Positions 10,831-21,421 of a stretch of 64,000 nt of DNA are shown in pieces. Under the pieces are notes generated by a model. The model made no database searches, was not told where the DNA came from, and saw only the letters and a program-made list of their open reading frames with translations. Source of the stretch: Loripinus fragilis (Eukaryota; Mollusca; Bivalvia; Lucinida; Lucinidae); contig OZ026530.1 of NCBI GenBank assembly GCA_964019695.1, positions 28,532,108 to 28,596,107 on the forward strand, written 5' to 3'. The translations under genes were made by a program, and so were the position numbers. The number at the start of each line of letters is the position of its first letter. Position 1 is the stretch's first letter.

Positions 10831-12102
10831 ATGTCTGACAACGAGCAGCCTAATTTGCAGAGTTCCACATGTAATGATTTGCTATCACAGATGGACAGAT
10901 TGATTTCTGCTAAGCTAAACGCTTTTGAGCAGCGCATTGAATCTACACAGAGGACTTTGTCCCAGACACAAATTTCGGCCATACAGGATAAGTTAGCGGT
11001 GACAGAGAATTATAGCTTTAGGAAAAAAGGGAATGAAGAACAATTCAAGATAAACGCTAAAGTCCTAGATAAGATGTGGGAAGCTGACGGGCACATCCAA
11101 GATGTGAGTCGAGATACATCAGGGGAAGCAGCATTAATGGCACACAAGAAAGTTTCAGAAGGTATTGAACTCTTATCACATAGACAGAAGTTAGTAAAAT
11201 TAGCAGATAGCTCTGAACAGGGTTGGAAAGTCGTTCAAGAATATGAAGCCAATCTATTAGCGGAAGATTCCGATGACGAGGAAAAGATTTACAGGGCGCA
11301 GATGAAGGCAGAACGCAAGGCAAAACAGGAGAGGCGATTTCGTGGGCGTCGTTTTAGACCATATGGGCTACCGACGGCAACAATCAACTCAGAACCTACA
11401 GCAGCAGCGCAACAGGGACGTTATCAAGGGTTACAACAACAGGGACGCTATCAGGGGAACAGGAGGCCTGGGAATTGCTTTCGGTGTGGAACACAGGGGC
11501 ATTGGCGCAAAGAGTGCATGGCTGTCAATCCAGATATCCAGGCTGATATTAATGCAAAGATAAGTATACATATGTTTTCGTTTTCTGATGGTCAGCATAA
11601 GCTTGCAAAAGAAAATGTTATAGAGGTAGGTTCCATTCAATCATTGCAAGGTTCAGGCAAAAATTTAAGTTCAGACAATACTTTATTAAGTTCACCGGTT
11701 GGCAGATTGAAGGCTCAAGCGAGTCATTGGAAAAAGGCGGGTGCTAGTGAATATGTTTATGATGTGATATGCAACGGATACAAATTGCCTTTCAGACAGA
11801 TACCTGAAGCAGCGATTTTAAGAAATAATAAGTCTGCATTGGACAATCTTGATTTTGTAAGCAGCGAAATAGGTTCTTTGCTGACAAAACAATGTATATG
11901 GGAGGTAGCTTACATTCCACAGGTTGTAAACCCTTTGACAGTAGCATTAAGCCGTTCAGGTAAGAAAAGGCTCGTTTTGGATTGTAGACACATAAATCCT
12001 GATTTGTTCAAGTTTAAATGTTGCTTTGAGGATCAGTCAGTTGCCAGGCAATTATTTAGTCAAGGAGACCATTTATTTAGTTTTGATATCAGATCAGCGT
12101 AG
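10831..12102 (+). pseudogene. DIRS-like ORF: Gag-like region and start of RT
   Basis: A 423-codon frame opens at the ATG 10831, downstream of A1. Residues 1-75 are polar and helix-prone. A basic and Gln-rich stretch follows (about 165-210). A CCHC zinc knuckle, CFRCGTQGHWRKEC, lies at about 216-229, as in retroelement Gag proteins. From about residue 365 the RT begins: VNPLTVALSRSGKKRLVLDC then RHINPDLF and FSFDIRSA. The frame stops at TAG 12100-12102 in the RT palm and resumes in the same frame beyond it, so a single nonsense change truncates the protein. Unlike LTR elements, no protease or DDE integrase is seen. Confidence 0.85.
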
Positions 12103-12636
12103 CAACATTGTATGGTATTTACAGGTCACCGTACTTTTTTGGGATTTTCTTGGCAAGTTGATGGTAAGACAAAATACTTTGTTTTCAACGTTCTCCCATT
12201 CGGAATTTCTACAGCTGGTTTCATTTTTACGAAATTACTCAAAGTTCCTCTCAAAAAGTGGAGGTCAAAAGGTCACAAGGTCATTTTATTTTTAGACGAT
12301 GGTCTGGGTGGAGACGTTTCATATGATAAGGCATTGCTTTCTAGTCGGTATATCAGGCAAGATTTGATAGATTTTGGCTTTCTCATAGCTGACGAAAAGT
12401 GTCAGTGGATACCATCTCAGATAATTGTTTGGCTGGGATATTTATGGAATTCAAAATCAGGTAAGCTGCAAGTTACTAATGAGCGAATCTGTAAAGCTGA
12501 AAGTCTTTTGGACGAATTGATTACCAAGGTTACAAGTGGAAATGTTATCTTACCGGTAAGAAAAATTGCCTGCGTCATAGGGCAGCTGATATCGATGCAA
12601 TCCGTCATGGGTCATTTAGTGAGATTGAGAACTTGA
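12103..12636 (+). pseudogene. DIRS-like RT palm and thumb
   Basis: In frame with the preceding ORF after its TAG. It shows GHRTFLGFSWQVDGKTKYF, VLPFGISTAGFIFTKLL and the catalytic VILFLDDGLGG, where LDD replaces the YxDD of LTR elements, a DIRS trait. WLGYLWNSKSGKLQV follows in the thumb. TGA at 12634-12636 interrupts the frame, which continues in phase at 12682. The RT synthesises element cDNA from its RNA. Confidence 0.87.
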
Positions 12637-13595
12637 TCATTATATGATTGTGTTCAAACGAGGGCTAGCTGGGAGGCGCCTGTGATGGTTAGTTCTAAAG
12701 CTCTAGATGAGCTTATTTTCTGGAAGGAAAATGTAAGAGTTCTGAATGAGAGCACTTTTACAAGCTCTTTAGTTATGGAGAAATCTATTTTTTGTGACGC
12801 CAGTGGAGCTGGTTTTGGGGGATATGTAGTTGGCATACAGGATAGTGAAGTGGTAGGTTCTTGGTCAGAAACTGAGTCTATGCTCAGCTCAACTTGGAGA
12901 GAGTTGGAGGCGGTGTACAGAACAGTACATAGTTCAGTCAAAAGCCTGGAAGGGCAAAATGTATTGGTCCACGCAGACAATAAGAACGTGTGCAATATTT
13001 TGCAAGTAGGTAGCAAAAAGCCATATTTGCAAGAAGTTGCTTTAAATGTTAATTCGTTGTGCAGACAAAATTGTATCAATCTGGTGCCAAAGTGGGTGCC
13101 AAGGGCTCAAACTTTGAAGCAGATTTTTTAAGCAGATGCTCAGATAGTGATGATTGGTCTGTTTTAAATTTTGTATTCTCAACGCTTGAGGCTAGGTGGG
13201 GTAGTCACACTTTTGATCGATTTGCATGTGATTATAATACAAAATGTGCATCATTTAATTCAAGATACTGGTGTCCCGGTACATCAGGCATTGATGCTTT
13301 TGCACATACTTGGGTAGGAGAAAAGAATTGGTTGGTTCCCCCTCCTCGCCTCATTTCGCGTTGCGTAAGGAAAGTATTGAATGAAGAGTGCAAATGTACT
13401 ATCATAGTTCCACAGTGGAGGTCTGCGCCATTCTGGCCTTTGTTTTTTCCAGATGGCGAGAAGAAGGCAACATATGTCACTGATGTTTTCTTTTTTCAAC
13501 CAGGTATTTTGACGAAGAGAGGCCGAGGCAGAAATGGCATATTTGATGGTAGACCATTGACATTTGGCTTGGTCGCTATTAGAATACATATGTGA
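12637..13595 (+). pseudogene. DIRS-like RNase H and following conserved domain
   Basis: RNase H residues are visible: FCDASGAGFGGYVVG (first Asp), STWRELEAVY (Glu) and LVHADNKNV (second Asp). A frameshift at about 13100-13115 moves the sequence into the frame carrying FEADFLSR. The conserved post-RNase H segment follows, with FDRFACDYNTKCASFNSRYW, IDAFAHTWVGEKNWLVPPP and IIVPQWRSAPFW, typical of DIRS-order elements. A stop at 13593-13595 ends it 15 bases before the recombinase frame. Confidence 0.85.
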
Positions 13596-13610
13596 CTGGA
13601 TATTTAGACC

Positions 13611-14643
13611 ATGTTTTGTCTTTTTTCTTCAGGTTTAAGACTGACTGATTCTATTCAGCTGGAGGTAGAAGCAGCCGGCATTTCCAATCCATTATTCCAG
13701 AGTCTGTCAGGCAGGATGGCTGATTACTTAGTGACATCCAGAAGTGATAATACTAACGTTAAGTACTTTAGTTATTTTAAAAAATGGGAAAATTTTATCA
13801 AAATTCAAGGAGGTTGTGCTATACCAGCATCTCCGATTCATGTGGCATTATATTTGACGGATTTAATGGATAAGCATTATTCATATAGTGTTATTTCTGC
13901 TTCCTTATACAGTATTAAATGGGCACATTCAATAAAAAACTTGCAGGATCCTACAAACAATGCCTTCGTTACAAATTTACTGGAATCAGCTAAACGTAAT
14001 CGTTCTAAACCAATAGTGAAAAAGCAACCTGTAACTCCTGAGTTATTAGTGTGTTTATGCGAAAAGTACTCAGAAAGTACAGACGTACTTGTTGTTAGAG
14101 ATTTGTGTATGATCGTTTTAGGATTTTCTGCTTTTCTTAGATATGACGAAATTAGCAATGTGCGTTGTAATGACATAAGAATAGAGGACACCTATTTTTG
14201 TTTAAATATTAGAAAAAGTAAAACCGATCAATATAGGTTTGGAAACGAGGTAGTGATTTCCAAAGGAAATTCTGCTGCATGTCCCTATTCAATGTTATTA
14301 CGATATTTGAGCATTACTGATCAGTCAATTTCAAGTTTTGCGTATTTGTTTTCGGCCATGTTTTAGGTCTAAGGCTGTAAGTCACTTAATTTCTAAAGAT
14401 AAGCCATTGAGTTATTCCAGAGCTAGGGAATGTTTGATTTCTAGATTAAAAGAGGTGGCTGGAGATTTGAATGTGGGTTTACATTCTTTAAGAGCTGGAG
14501 GAGCTTCGGCGGCTGCAAATGCTGGTGTTAATGATCGTTGTTGGAAACGTCACGGAAGGTGGAAAAGTTAAACCAGTAAGGATGGTTATGCCGCAGATTC
14601 TTTAGAAAGGCGTTTAGAAGTTTCAAAAAAGTTGGGTCTTTAG
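13611..14643 (+). pseudogene. DIRS-like tyrosine recombinase (broken)
   Basis: The N-terminal core-binding part includes YLVTSRSDNTNVKYFSYFKK and HVALYLTDLMDKHYSYSVI. The catalytic part has the first Arg in FLRYDEI, then LHSLRAGGASAAANAG (H-x-x-R) and KRHGRW. The nucleophile Tyr lies in KDGYAADS at about 14583-14597. Two lesions separate these: a one-base insertion near 14350 and an in-frame TAA at 14569-14571, just before the Tyr segment. The recombinase integrates circular cDNA in this order of elements. The copy is dead as it stands. Confidence 0.87.
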
Positions 14644-14692
14644 TTGTATAAGACATTCATCTCCAGCCCGCTCTTTTGATTTATCTAAACTG

Positions 14693-14748
14693 TCGTCTGG
14701 TCAAGCAAAACTGTTTTGTTGTTTTGGTTTTTGAGGTTTAGAGAAGAC
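14693..14748 (+). repeat. Split direct repeat B1
   Basis: 56 bp, tcgtctggtcaagcaaaact ... gagaagac, nearly identical to B2 at 15300-15355 and abutting A2. Confidence 0.92.
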
Positions 14749-14913
14749 TATTAATTTCACGCGTTACGATCAGTATAGCGTGAAATATTTGTCTTCACGT
14801 TTCTTAAGTAAAACAGTATACGTATCGGGCGATGTAAGTATTATACATTGGCAGTGAGGTGTATCGAAATATTCATTCTACCAGACGCAATCGAACCGTT
14901 CATATCAAATTTT
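14749..14913 (+). repeat. Split direct repeat A2
   Basis: 165 bp copy of A1. The junction B1-A2 is the internal overlap expected for copying a circular intermediate. Confidence 0.92.
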
Positions 14914-15299
14914 CAAGATGATAATAACTGAAAATCAATATTTCAAAGTTTATTATTATAAAAAAATTTCAAAAAGTTGAAATTCGTTACGAATTAAAAC
15001 AAATTAATTTTCAAATTCAAGTTTTATACTTAAATACGTGTAAATAGTTTTTAAGAATGAGGCCCGACATTCAAACGATTCTGCAATTGACAAGCGGGTA
15101 CAGGTTTCCAGAGTTTTTTCAATCTTTAAAAGTTTTTTATCTCTGGTTTTTCCTGGGCGAGTAGAATCGTATATTGAAGAATCGTATGTTATAGATACAG
15201 CAGATGATATTGTATTTGGGTATATGAACAATTCTGTATTTATGCTGTCACGTGTCGCGCTTTTCTATGTCCATTCATATGGCTGTATCTACTCTCTCG
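14914..15299. other. 386-bp spacer between A2 and B2
   Basis: AT-rich DNA separating the two right-hand repeats. It holds a 75-codon minus-strand ORF (15231-15004, TRPGKTRDKKLLKIEKTLE) without recognised family. It also has a 12-bp inverted match to the 5' leader (gcgcgacacgtg at about 10816 against cacgtgtcgcgc at about 15249). It may be native to this family or an insertion. Confidence 0.6.
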
Positions 15300-15355
15300 T
15301 CGTCTGGTCAAGCAAAACTGTTTTGTTGTTTTGGTTTTTGAGAATTAGAGAAGAC
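15300..15355 (+). repeat. Split direct repeat B2, right end of the DIRS-like element
   Basis: 56-bp copy of B1 ending gagaagac. Unrelated sequence follows. Confidence 0.92.
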
Positions 15356-15671
15356 CTTTAAATTATATCTCATTAACCATGGTTAAATCATAATCTCCTT
15401 ATGTGCAAGGATTTGGTGAGCGACCTAGAGCCTTAGGGCCCTGTTGTTTGAAGATGTGTTTTTTTTACCATACAACGTTCTCGGATTGACAGATATCATG
15501 CCATGATCGGGTGTCTCCATGTGTTGTCACCTGCAATTTTAGTAATTGAATGTAATTGTCAATAACTGCCATTTTAAACATATATATCAATATATTTAAT
15601 TTACAGAGATTAAAGTGATGGCTGAATGACAATAACATTCAATTAGGTCAAAAATGTAAATAAATACTATT
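15356..15671. other. AT-rich DNA, nothing recognised
   Basis: No ORF or repeat recognised between the DIRS-like element and the palindromic repeat at 15672. Confidence 0.45.
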
Positions 15672-15910
15672 TGGGCCGCGTCGCGAGAAAACCTGTCTTC
15701 GGGGTTTCCGTCAAAGCGAGTTTCAAACCGGTCTCCTCAGCTACAGAGACTAGCTAGAAAATTGAAATTTCGCTTGTAGTAAGTATGGATGTGATACTTT
15801 CCAAAAAGCGAAAAACAAAGGCGCTGATCAGACTGCGCGGATGCGCAGGCTGGTCTGCGCCTGTGTTGTTCGCAACCCTCCGAAGACAGGTTTTCTCGTG
15901 TCGAGGCCCA
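15672..15910. repeat. Palindromic MITE-like repeat, variant of family P
   Basis: Terminal inverted repeats tgggccgcgtcgcgagaaaa and, inward from the right, tgggcctcgacacgagaaaa, both followed by cctgtcttcgg. An inner hairpin near the right end (ctgatcagactgcgc / gcgcaggctggtctg) is shared with the family P copies at 26716, 33233, 55422, 60282 and 63735. No coding capacity. Confidence 0.8.
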
Positions 15911-16124
15911 TTTTATCTCAACAACCATGTATGCTGTTCATTATTCCAATGTGTTCTTTTAATTTTTTGTGTGTTTTTATGTTGTAGATTACTACCTGAT
16001 GACCCAAGCTGAACATGTTTGAAGGCTTTGCTGATCATTGTGTACCATGTAGTGTAATTGAGAAGAATAGAAATTCTAGTCTAGTCTATCTCCATAACTC
16101 AAGATGAATGATAAACGTATTGCT

Positions 16125-16447
16125 ACAGAAGATAATCCATATGTGTGGGAAATCTGCGACATTTAGTTTTACTTAATCACCTTACAAGATGAATCATTTC
16201 TTTATTAATACAGGAGATTAGCCATATTGGTAAATGTTTTACTCGATCTTCTCACTTGAAGATACACGCGCGTATTCATACAGCAGCTAAGCCAGCTGCT
16301 TGTAAAACTTGTGGTACATGTTCTACCAATCCATCTAGCTTGAAGAGTCATATGCTTATTCATACCGCAGATAAGCCATATACGTGTAAGATACACACGT
16401 GCGCGTATTCACACTGGAGCTAAGCCAGCTGCTTGTGAAACTTGTGG
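16125..16447 (+). pseudogene. C2H2 zinc-finger remnants, 5' part of a split pseudogene
   Basis: Finger-like readings include GKCFTRSSHLKIHARIHT, PAACKTCGTCSTNPSSLKSH and MLIHTADKPYTCK. The fingers are joined by the usual TG(D)KP-type linkers, but stops and frameshifts interrupt them (for example a TAG where a Lys codon is expected near 16185). The last finger reads PAACETCG and is cut at 16447 by the TIR element. Its C-terminal half resumes after 20450 as [11 protein letters not shown]. The finger type is that of DNA-binding zinc-finger proteins. No other domain is visible. Confidence 0.75.
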
Positions 16448-17189
16448 TACAGTCAAGCCAGAGAAACTCTGTACACCTTTGTACACCCTTTTGTACTACA
16501 GGTGAGCTAGCTTTGAGCGATGAGTTGCACCCCAGACTCAAACCCTAGTGTACATGAAGTGCAAAGCAATCATTGATGAACTGTATCTAATTCTTAGACC
16601 ATAGTGCACTTGTAGTGCAAAAAGCGCACTAACATTTACTTGATATCATCTGCTATAAGTATTGCAAAGATAGAAAATTCAAACTGATTGTTTATTTGCT
16701 GTACATTGTACTTATTCCAGCTGAATGTAAGTTTTAATATTTATTTTCTTATGCTTCAATTCATTTATTGAATCAAATTAGTTAATAAAACTTATTTGCT
16801 ATGATCGTTTTAACTTTTTAATGGTTTACCGTTATTTCAATTAATTAACTTATTATTAATTGATTCTTTTAGATTTAATTATCCAATCAAATTTAGATGT
16901 GTCAGCTTTGATCACAATTTTACATTTTCATATCTCAATAAGCCTAAGTGTGTTGGCACACAGAACAAAACCAGTCTGCCTGCAGATATAAAGTTTTTTT
17001 GTTAATAATTAAGTTGACAGTTTTGTATGCTTTGAATTTTTATGTTATTTAATTATTTTTTGTAATTTTCACATTAGCTGATGTCTTTAAAAATCAACCT
17101 TTTCCAATCAAGTTTCATTTAGACGAGGCCCAAACTTCTATTTTTTCATAATAGTTCTTGCCTGACAGGGGAGAATTTTGTTATCTGCT

Positions 17190-20100
17190 GTTAATCTTTG
17201 CAAACAAAGACCCAGATCATACCCGACAGAATGCTGACCCAATCTGACCCAAACTGTTAACACTCTGATACCTTTTACTTTTTACAAAAGGATAAGATGT
17301 CGCGTGAAGTCTAAATAGGTGTGCAAGGATGTCTTACACACCTATTTAGACTTCACACGACATCTTATCCTTTTGTAAAATGTATAAGGTATTTATTTAT
17401 GTACGTATACATGTTTTTTGTGGGGAGATTACTTTGTGGAAATAATTTTATGGGTTTTTTGTATTTTTGTAAAGCCAGAATTTATTATAACAAATGAAGT
17501 AATAATCTAAAACTGTGTGGCATGTGATTTGCTCAGCAGGCCAGGGGTTAAGCATCTGCGTATTGTTCAAAATTGTCAAATTTTATGGCTTCTGTGCATT
17601 ATGATAACACAATATCAAGAGTTGCATTTCATTGGTTAAGTTCAAAATACCATCAGAGTGATTAATAATTTAGATTATGATCAGGTTCGACAGTTAGTTA
17701 GACCTGATCTGGATCAAAACTGTCTGCAAAAGCGCTGTTTCTTAAATTTACTCTTATATAATGGCTGTGGCAAAAGTTATCACTTAGATAGAAAATAGTC
17801 TCAGATCAGTGTGCTTCATGAAGAGCAGACTGATCAAGAACAAATTTCTTTTGATTCTGGGAGCAAATAATTTATAAAAAACAAAAACAAGAAACTTTTT
17901 CATCACAAGGATACACCAGGAAATTTCCTAAATTGGCATGACTGGCTTTACTCACTACCTGCTAGCGATTTCTCATCTGTGTCTATATTGTTGTGACAGC
18001 TAATGCCTGTGTACTAGGCCTGCTAAGTAAAACTCCATATTTATTTGATTAATTACATTGTAAAGGATTAAGTGGCTAGGTGATATCTTTTCACACCAGG
18101 TGGTCAACACGTGTGGTCAATTAAAGGCCAATTAAAAGCGATTATCTATTGTCAGGTTAATAAAAATATCCTTCAGTTAGATGTGAACAATAATCTGCTC
18201 ACACTCTAAATGTCAACCAGCCTGTCATGCTCACATGTTTGGTGGTCTGCTGAAATAACTTTGTTTAAAAAAATCTTTCAGAAACACTTTCAGATTTTCA
18301 AACGGTTTGAATCCAGATTAGGAGTGCTGATCTGGGTCCTAACTACTGCATTCCAAAATAATTGATCAAGACCTTCACTGTCTGTCTGATAAAGCAGACT
18401 TCACAACAAACTGTTCTACATTAAATGAAAGTTCCATTTTTTTATTTTATTATTTTTTTATTAATTGTTGTTGTCTGCTGACTATTCGTTTTCAAAATTA
18501 ACTTTTTCCAAAACTTCTTTCAGGCACGCTGTCAGATTGTCAAACAGTTTGGATCCAGATCAGGACCAATGGAAAGGTGTTCCCAATCTGGGTCCCAGCT
18601 GTTTGCTTTGACAAAAGTTGCTTAGAACAAAAATGGTTCAAGTTATTATATTAAGATAGAAATTAAGCATGAAGCAAATTTCTTTAATCGCAAAATATTT
18701 GAGTAATGAATTCTAATTATCTTTAATCTAAGCTGGTCAGTTCCTATCAAATTACTGATTGTTATGTAAACTACCAGTAATATTTACAAGAGATCATAGC
18801 CATAATCAGGCTGTGCTGTCCCAAACACATGTATGATTTGGACCCATATGGAACATCAGTCCTCAAGATGATCTGTGTGCTAACTGCAAGGTTATCAGCA
18901 GACTACAAAATGTACCGTTAACAAGGAAAGGGCTAATATTAAAGTGATATAAGCAAATATGATTAAATCTGGTAGAAAACAAAGGGTTTATGATCTGATA
19001 GGGGTTTACACCTGTATGCAATACAATAAAACATCTTCAAGAACAGCGATTGCCTTCTGCTTATTATCTTTGCAAAAAGTATTGGTCCAGATTAGGCCCG
19101 ACATTTTGTTGAACTGATCTGGGTCCAAACTGTTTGACAGTCTGAGGGAGTTCCTCAGTGGAGGAATTTTTAATAAGATGGTTGAAAAACACAGACAACA
19201 AAAATGCATGAAAAAGTACCCAGCATACAAAGTGCTAAACAGGTATGCATCCATCCACTTAATAAAAAGCATTTATCTTGATATAAATTTTTTTTTTACA
19301 CCCTTTTTGGTAATTATGCATGTGTTTTGGGTGTCTACCGTTTTTAGCGATCTTTTTCGAAAAGTTCTTTAGAGTGTCAAACAGATTGGTTTAAGATCAA
19401 GCCAAACATCTGGGTTCAACCTATTTGCAAAGATTATCAGCAGACGACAAAAGAATAGTAGGAAAAGAGTAAACCAACATGAGCATAATTTCCTTATTGT
19501 GGGACATAGACAAACCAGGTGCCACAGAACATGTGGTCTCTACCATCAGAGTGATAACAGTTTGGATCCAGATCAGGCCTGACTAAATGTCATGACTGAT
19601 CTGGGTCAAACGTGTTTGCGCAAAGATTAATAGCAGATGACAGTTAACAAAAATTAAGCCTATGATCATTTTGTGGTCATAGGCAAACAGTGTAGAGCCA
19701 GATTGGGCTGCACAGAAAGCAGGGTTGTATTTTTGCCTGATCTGGGTCCAACTAGCTAGCAAAGATTATCAGCAGACTACACTAGTAGACAGAGTTAAGA
19801 CTAGTAGACAGAGATAAGCCTAGTACCCAGCCAAAAAATGTAGACCCAGATCAGACGTCACAGACTGCAGTTCTAATAAGGATCTTGGTTTGCTGACAAA
19901 AATATTTGAGGCCAATAGTCACATAAAGAGTTTCTATAGTATAGGACTGTCTCTGATGAGGCTCAGAAAACTCTAAAACATTATCCAGATAAGTAATGTA
20001 GTTAATGGTAATAAAACAATTAATCCTACTCTCTCAGGCTAATCATCAAGTTTTACAAACAAGGTGAGGTGTTAGCAATTATGTTGAATGTCCCTTTTCT

Positions 20101-20280
20101 CATGTAAAATATTCTCAATGAAAATTAATTCTATTACATTATAAAATACACATGGACATTTATAAGAGTGTCAATTAGGATCCAGGTCAGGCCTGACACC
20201 TTGCCCCACATGATCTGAGTTCAAACTGTTTGCTATGGTAAATGTAACTTGTGTTATGTGCTATACAGGTATTGAACATT
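17190..20280. repeat. Recurring inverted motif gatccagatcagg...ctgatctgggtcc
   Basis: At least nine loosely spaced units contain tgtcaaacagtttggatcca, cagatcaggcctgac, then ctgatctgggtccaaactgt and ttatcagcagac (for example near 17690, 18300, 18540, 19085, 19385, 19565, 19745, 20180). Each unit is a short imperfect palindrome. A further unit lies outside the element at about 61033-61140, so the motif is also dispersed. Confidence 0.7.
17267..17392. repeat. Long near-perfect hairpin
   Basis: Arms 17281-17323 and 17337-17379 pair over 43 bp with one mismatch (cgcg against cgtg), around a 13-nt loop. Weaker pairing extends outward to about 17267 and 17392 (ataccttttac / gtataaggtat). Confidence 0.9.
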
Positions 20281-20289
20281 GACATCAAG

Positions 20290-20448
20290 GAGTTCTCAGT
20301 TACCTATTGGCCAGAATGGCTAGTGCACTTGGGTCTCAAAGTCTAGTGCACATGGGTCGCAGATGAAGTTTAAAGCCATGTGCACACCTCTCTCTGGCGT
20401 AGTGCACATGGGTTGCACTTTATGTCAAGTGCTTCTCTGGCTTGACTG
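20290..20448. promoter_or_regulatory. Subterminal gtgcac-motif cluster of the 4.0-kb transposon
   Basis: agtgcacttgggt, agtgcacatgggtcgc, catgtgcacacc and agtgcacatgggttgcac occur within about 150 bp of the right end. The left end has matching tagtgtacatgaagtgc and agtgcacttgtagtgc. Repeated subterminal motifs are often transposase-binding sites, and that role is inferred here. Confidence 0.45.
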
Positions 20449-20450
20449 TA

Positions 20451-20641
20451 CATGTTTCACTGATTTATCTAGCTTGAAAAGACATATGCGTATTCATACA
20501 GTAGATATGACACATACTTGTGACACTTGTGGTAAATGTTTTACCGATTCGTCTGGCTTGAAGAGCCATACCGGAGATAAGCCATATACTTGTGACATTT
20601 GCGATTAATGTTTTACTCAATCATCTAGCATGTAAAGACAT
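20451..20641 (+). pseudogene. Zinc-finger fragment with two nonsense codons
   Basis: Continues the split finger: [16 protein letters not shown], then a finger lacking its last four residues before the linker ([14 protein letters not shown]), then CD followed by TAA at 20606-20608 where a Lys codon is expected, and a second TAA at 20633-20635. The frame is the same as that of the intact array starting at 20642. Confidence 0.8.
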
Positions 20642-21421
20642 ATGCGTATTCATACAGTAGATATGACCAAAACTTGTGACACTTGTTGTAGATGTTTTAC
20701 CGATTTGTCTGGTTTGAAGAACCATGTGCTTATTCATACCGGTGATAAGCCCTATACTTGTGACATTTGCGATAAAAGTTTTACTGAATATTCTTGCTTG
20801 AAGAGACATAAGCGTATTCATACAGGAGATATGACACATACTTGTGAAACTTGTGGTAAATGTTTTACCGATTCGTCTGGCTTGAAGAACCATGTGCGTA
20901 TTCATACCGGAGATAAGCCACATACTTGTGACATTTGCGATAAATGTTTTACTCAATCATCTTGCTTGAAGATACATAAGCGTATTCATACAGGAGATAT
21001 GACACATACTTGTGACACTTGTGGTAAATGTTTTACCGATCCATCTAACTTGAAGAGACATATGCGTGTTCATACCGGAGATAAACCTTTTACTTGTGAC
21101 ATTTGTAATAAATGTTTTACTCAACCATCTAGCTTGAAGAGCCATATGTATATTCATACTGGAGATAAGCCATATATTTGTACAACATGTGGTAAATCTT
21201 TTACTCAACCATCTCACTTGAGGACTCACATGCTTATTCATACTGGAGATAAACCTTTCAGTTGTGGCGTTTGTGGTAAATGTTTTGCTACTTCATCTTA
21301 CTTGAAGGCACATATGCATATTCATACGCGAGAAAACCTGCATACTTGTGACTCTTGTGGTAAATGTTTTACTCATTTATCAACCTTGAAGGCCCACAAT
21401 GCTTATTCATGCCAAAAATAA
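20642..21421 (+). CDS. Nine-finger C2H2 zinc-finger ORF (probably pseudogenic)
   Basis: 259 codons encode nine fingers with C-x2-C-x12-H-x3-H spacing. The last one ends H-x5-C rather than H-x3-H. Fingers 1-5 alternate between a [10 protein letters not shown] type and a CDICDKCFTQ type, indicating growth by two-finger (168-bp) duplications. Residues at helix positions -1, 2, 3, 6 are DSGN, ESCR, DSGN, QSCI, DSNR, QSSS, QSHT, TSYA and HSTA. DNA binding is the family role and the target is unknown. No KRAB, BTB, SCAN or other partner domain is present. Because the frame is closed upstream by two stops and split by a transposon, this is probably the surviving part of a dead gene, although the ATG at 20642 could still start a protein. 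Confidence 0.7.
   Translation: MRIHTVDMTKTCDTCCRCFTDLSGLKNHVLIHTGDKPYTCDICDKSFTEYSCLKRHKRIHTGDMTHTCETCGKCFTDSSGLKNHVRIHTGDKPHTCDICDKCFTQSSCLKIHKRIHTGDMTHTCDTCGKCFTDPSNLKRHMRVHTGDKPFTCDICNKCFTQPSSLKSHMYIHTGDKPYICTTCGKSFTQPSHLRTHMLIHTGDKPFSCGVCGKCFATSSYLKAHMHIHTRENLHTCDSCGKCFTHLSTLKAHNAYSCQK

Larger units (their letters stand above)
10626..15355 (+). mobile_element. DIRS/Ngaro-type tyrosine-recombinase retrotransposon
   Basis: The repeats are arranged A1 (10626-10790), ORFs, B1 (14693-14748), A2 (14749-14913), a 386-bp spacer and B2 (15300-15355). This is the split direct repeat pattern of Ngaro-like DIRS elements, which replicate through a circular intermediate and integrate with a tyrosine recombinase. 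The internal region encodes a CCHC Gag-like part, RT with LDD, RNase H and a tyrosine recombinase, in that order on the plus strand. Stops and frameshifts break the coding region. A1 and A2 differ at one visible position. Confidence 0.9.
16450..20448. mobile_element. 4.0-kb TIR transposon inserted in a zinc finger
   Basis: The left end cagtcaagccagagaa and the inverted right end are perfect over at least 16 bp, flanked by TA (16448-16449 and 20449-20450). TA plus a cagt start fits Tc1/mariner-type integration. The element splits one zinc-finger module between its second Cys and the following CF. No transposase ORF is visible in 3999 bp. The interior holds repeated gatctgggtcc motifs, a long hairpin at 17267-17392 and subterminal gtgcac clusters. 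It is probably non-autonomous. Confidence 0.82.

Noticed and set aside
13284..13589. Minus-strand ORFs inside the DIRS-like element
   Set aside because: They overlap conserved plus-strand RNase H-region coding sequence.
10626..15355. LTR retrotransposon
   Set aside because: No LTR, protease or DDE integrase. The repeats are split direct repeats and the integrase is a tyrosine recombinase.
15737..16012. Short ORFs across 15.7-16.0 kb
   Set aside because: They read through the family P variant palindrome.
20621..21241. Minus-strand ORFs opposite the zinc fingers
   Set aside because: Mirror readings of the C2H2 array with no independent domain.
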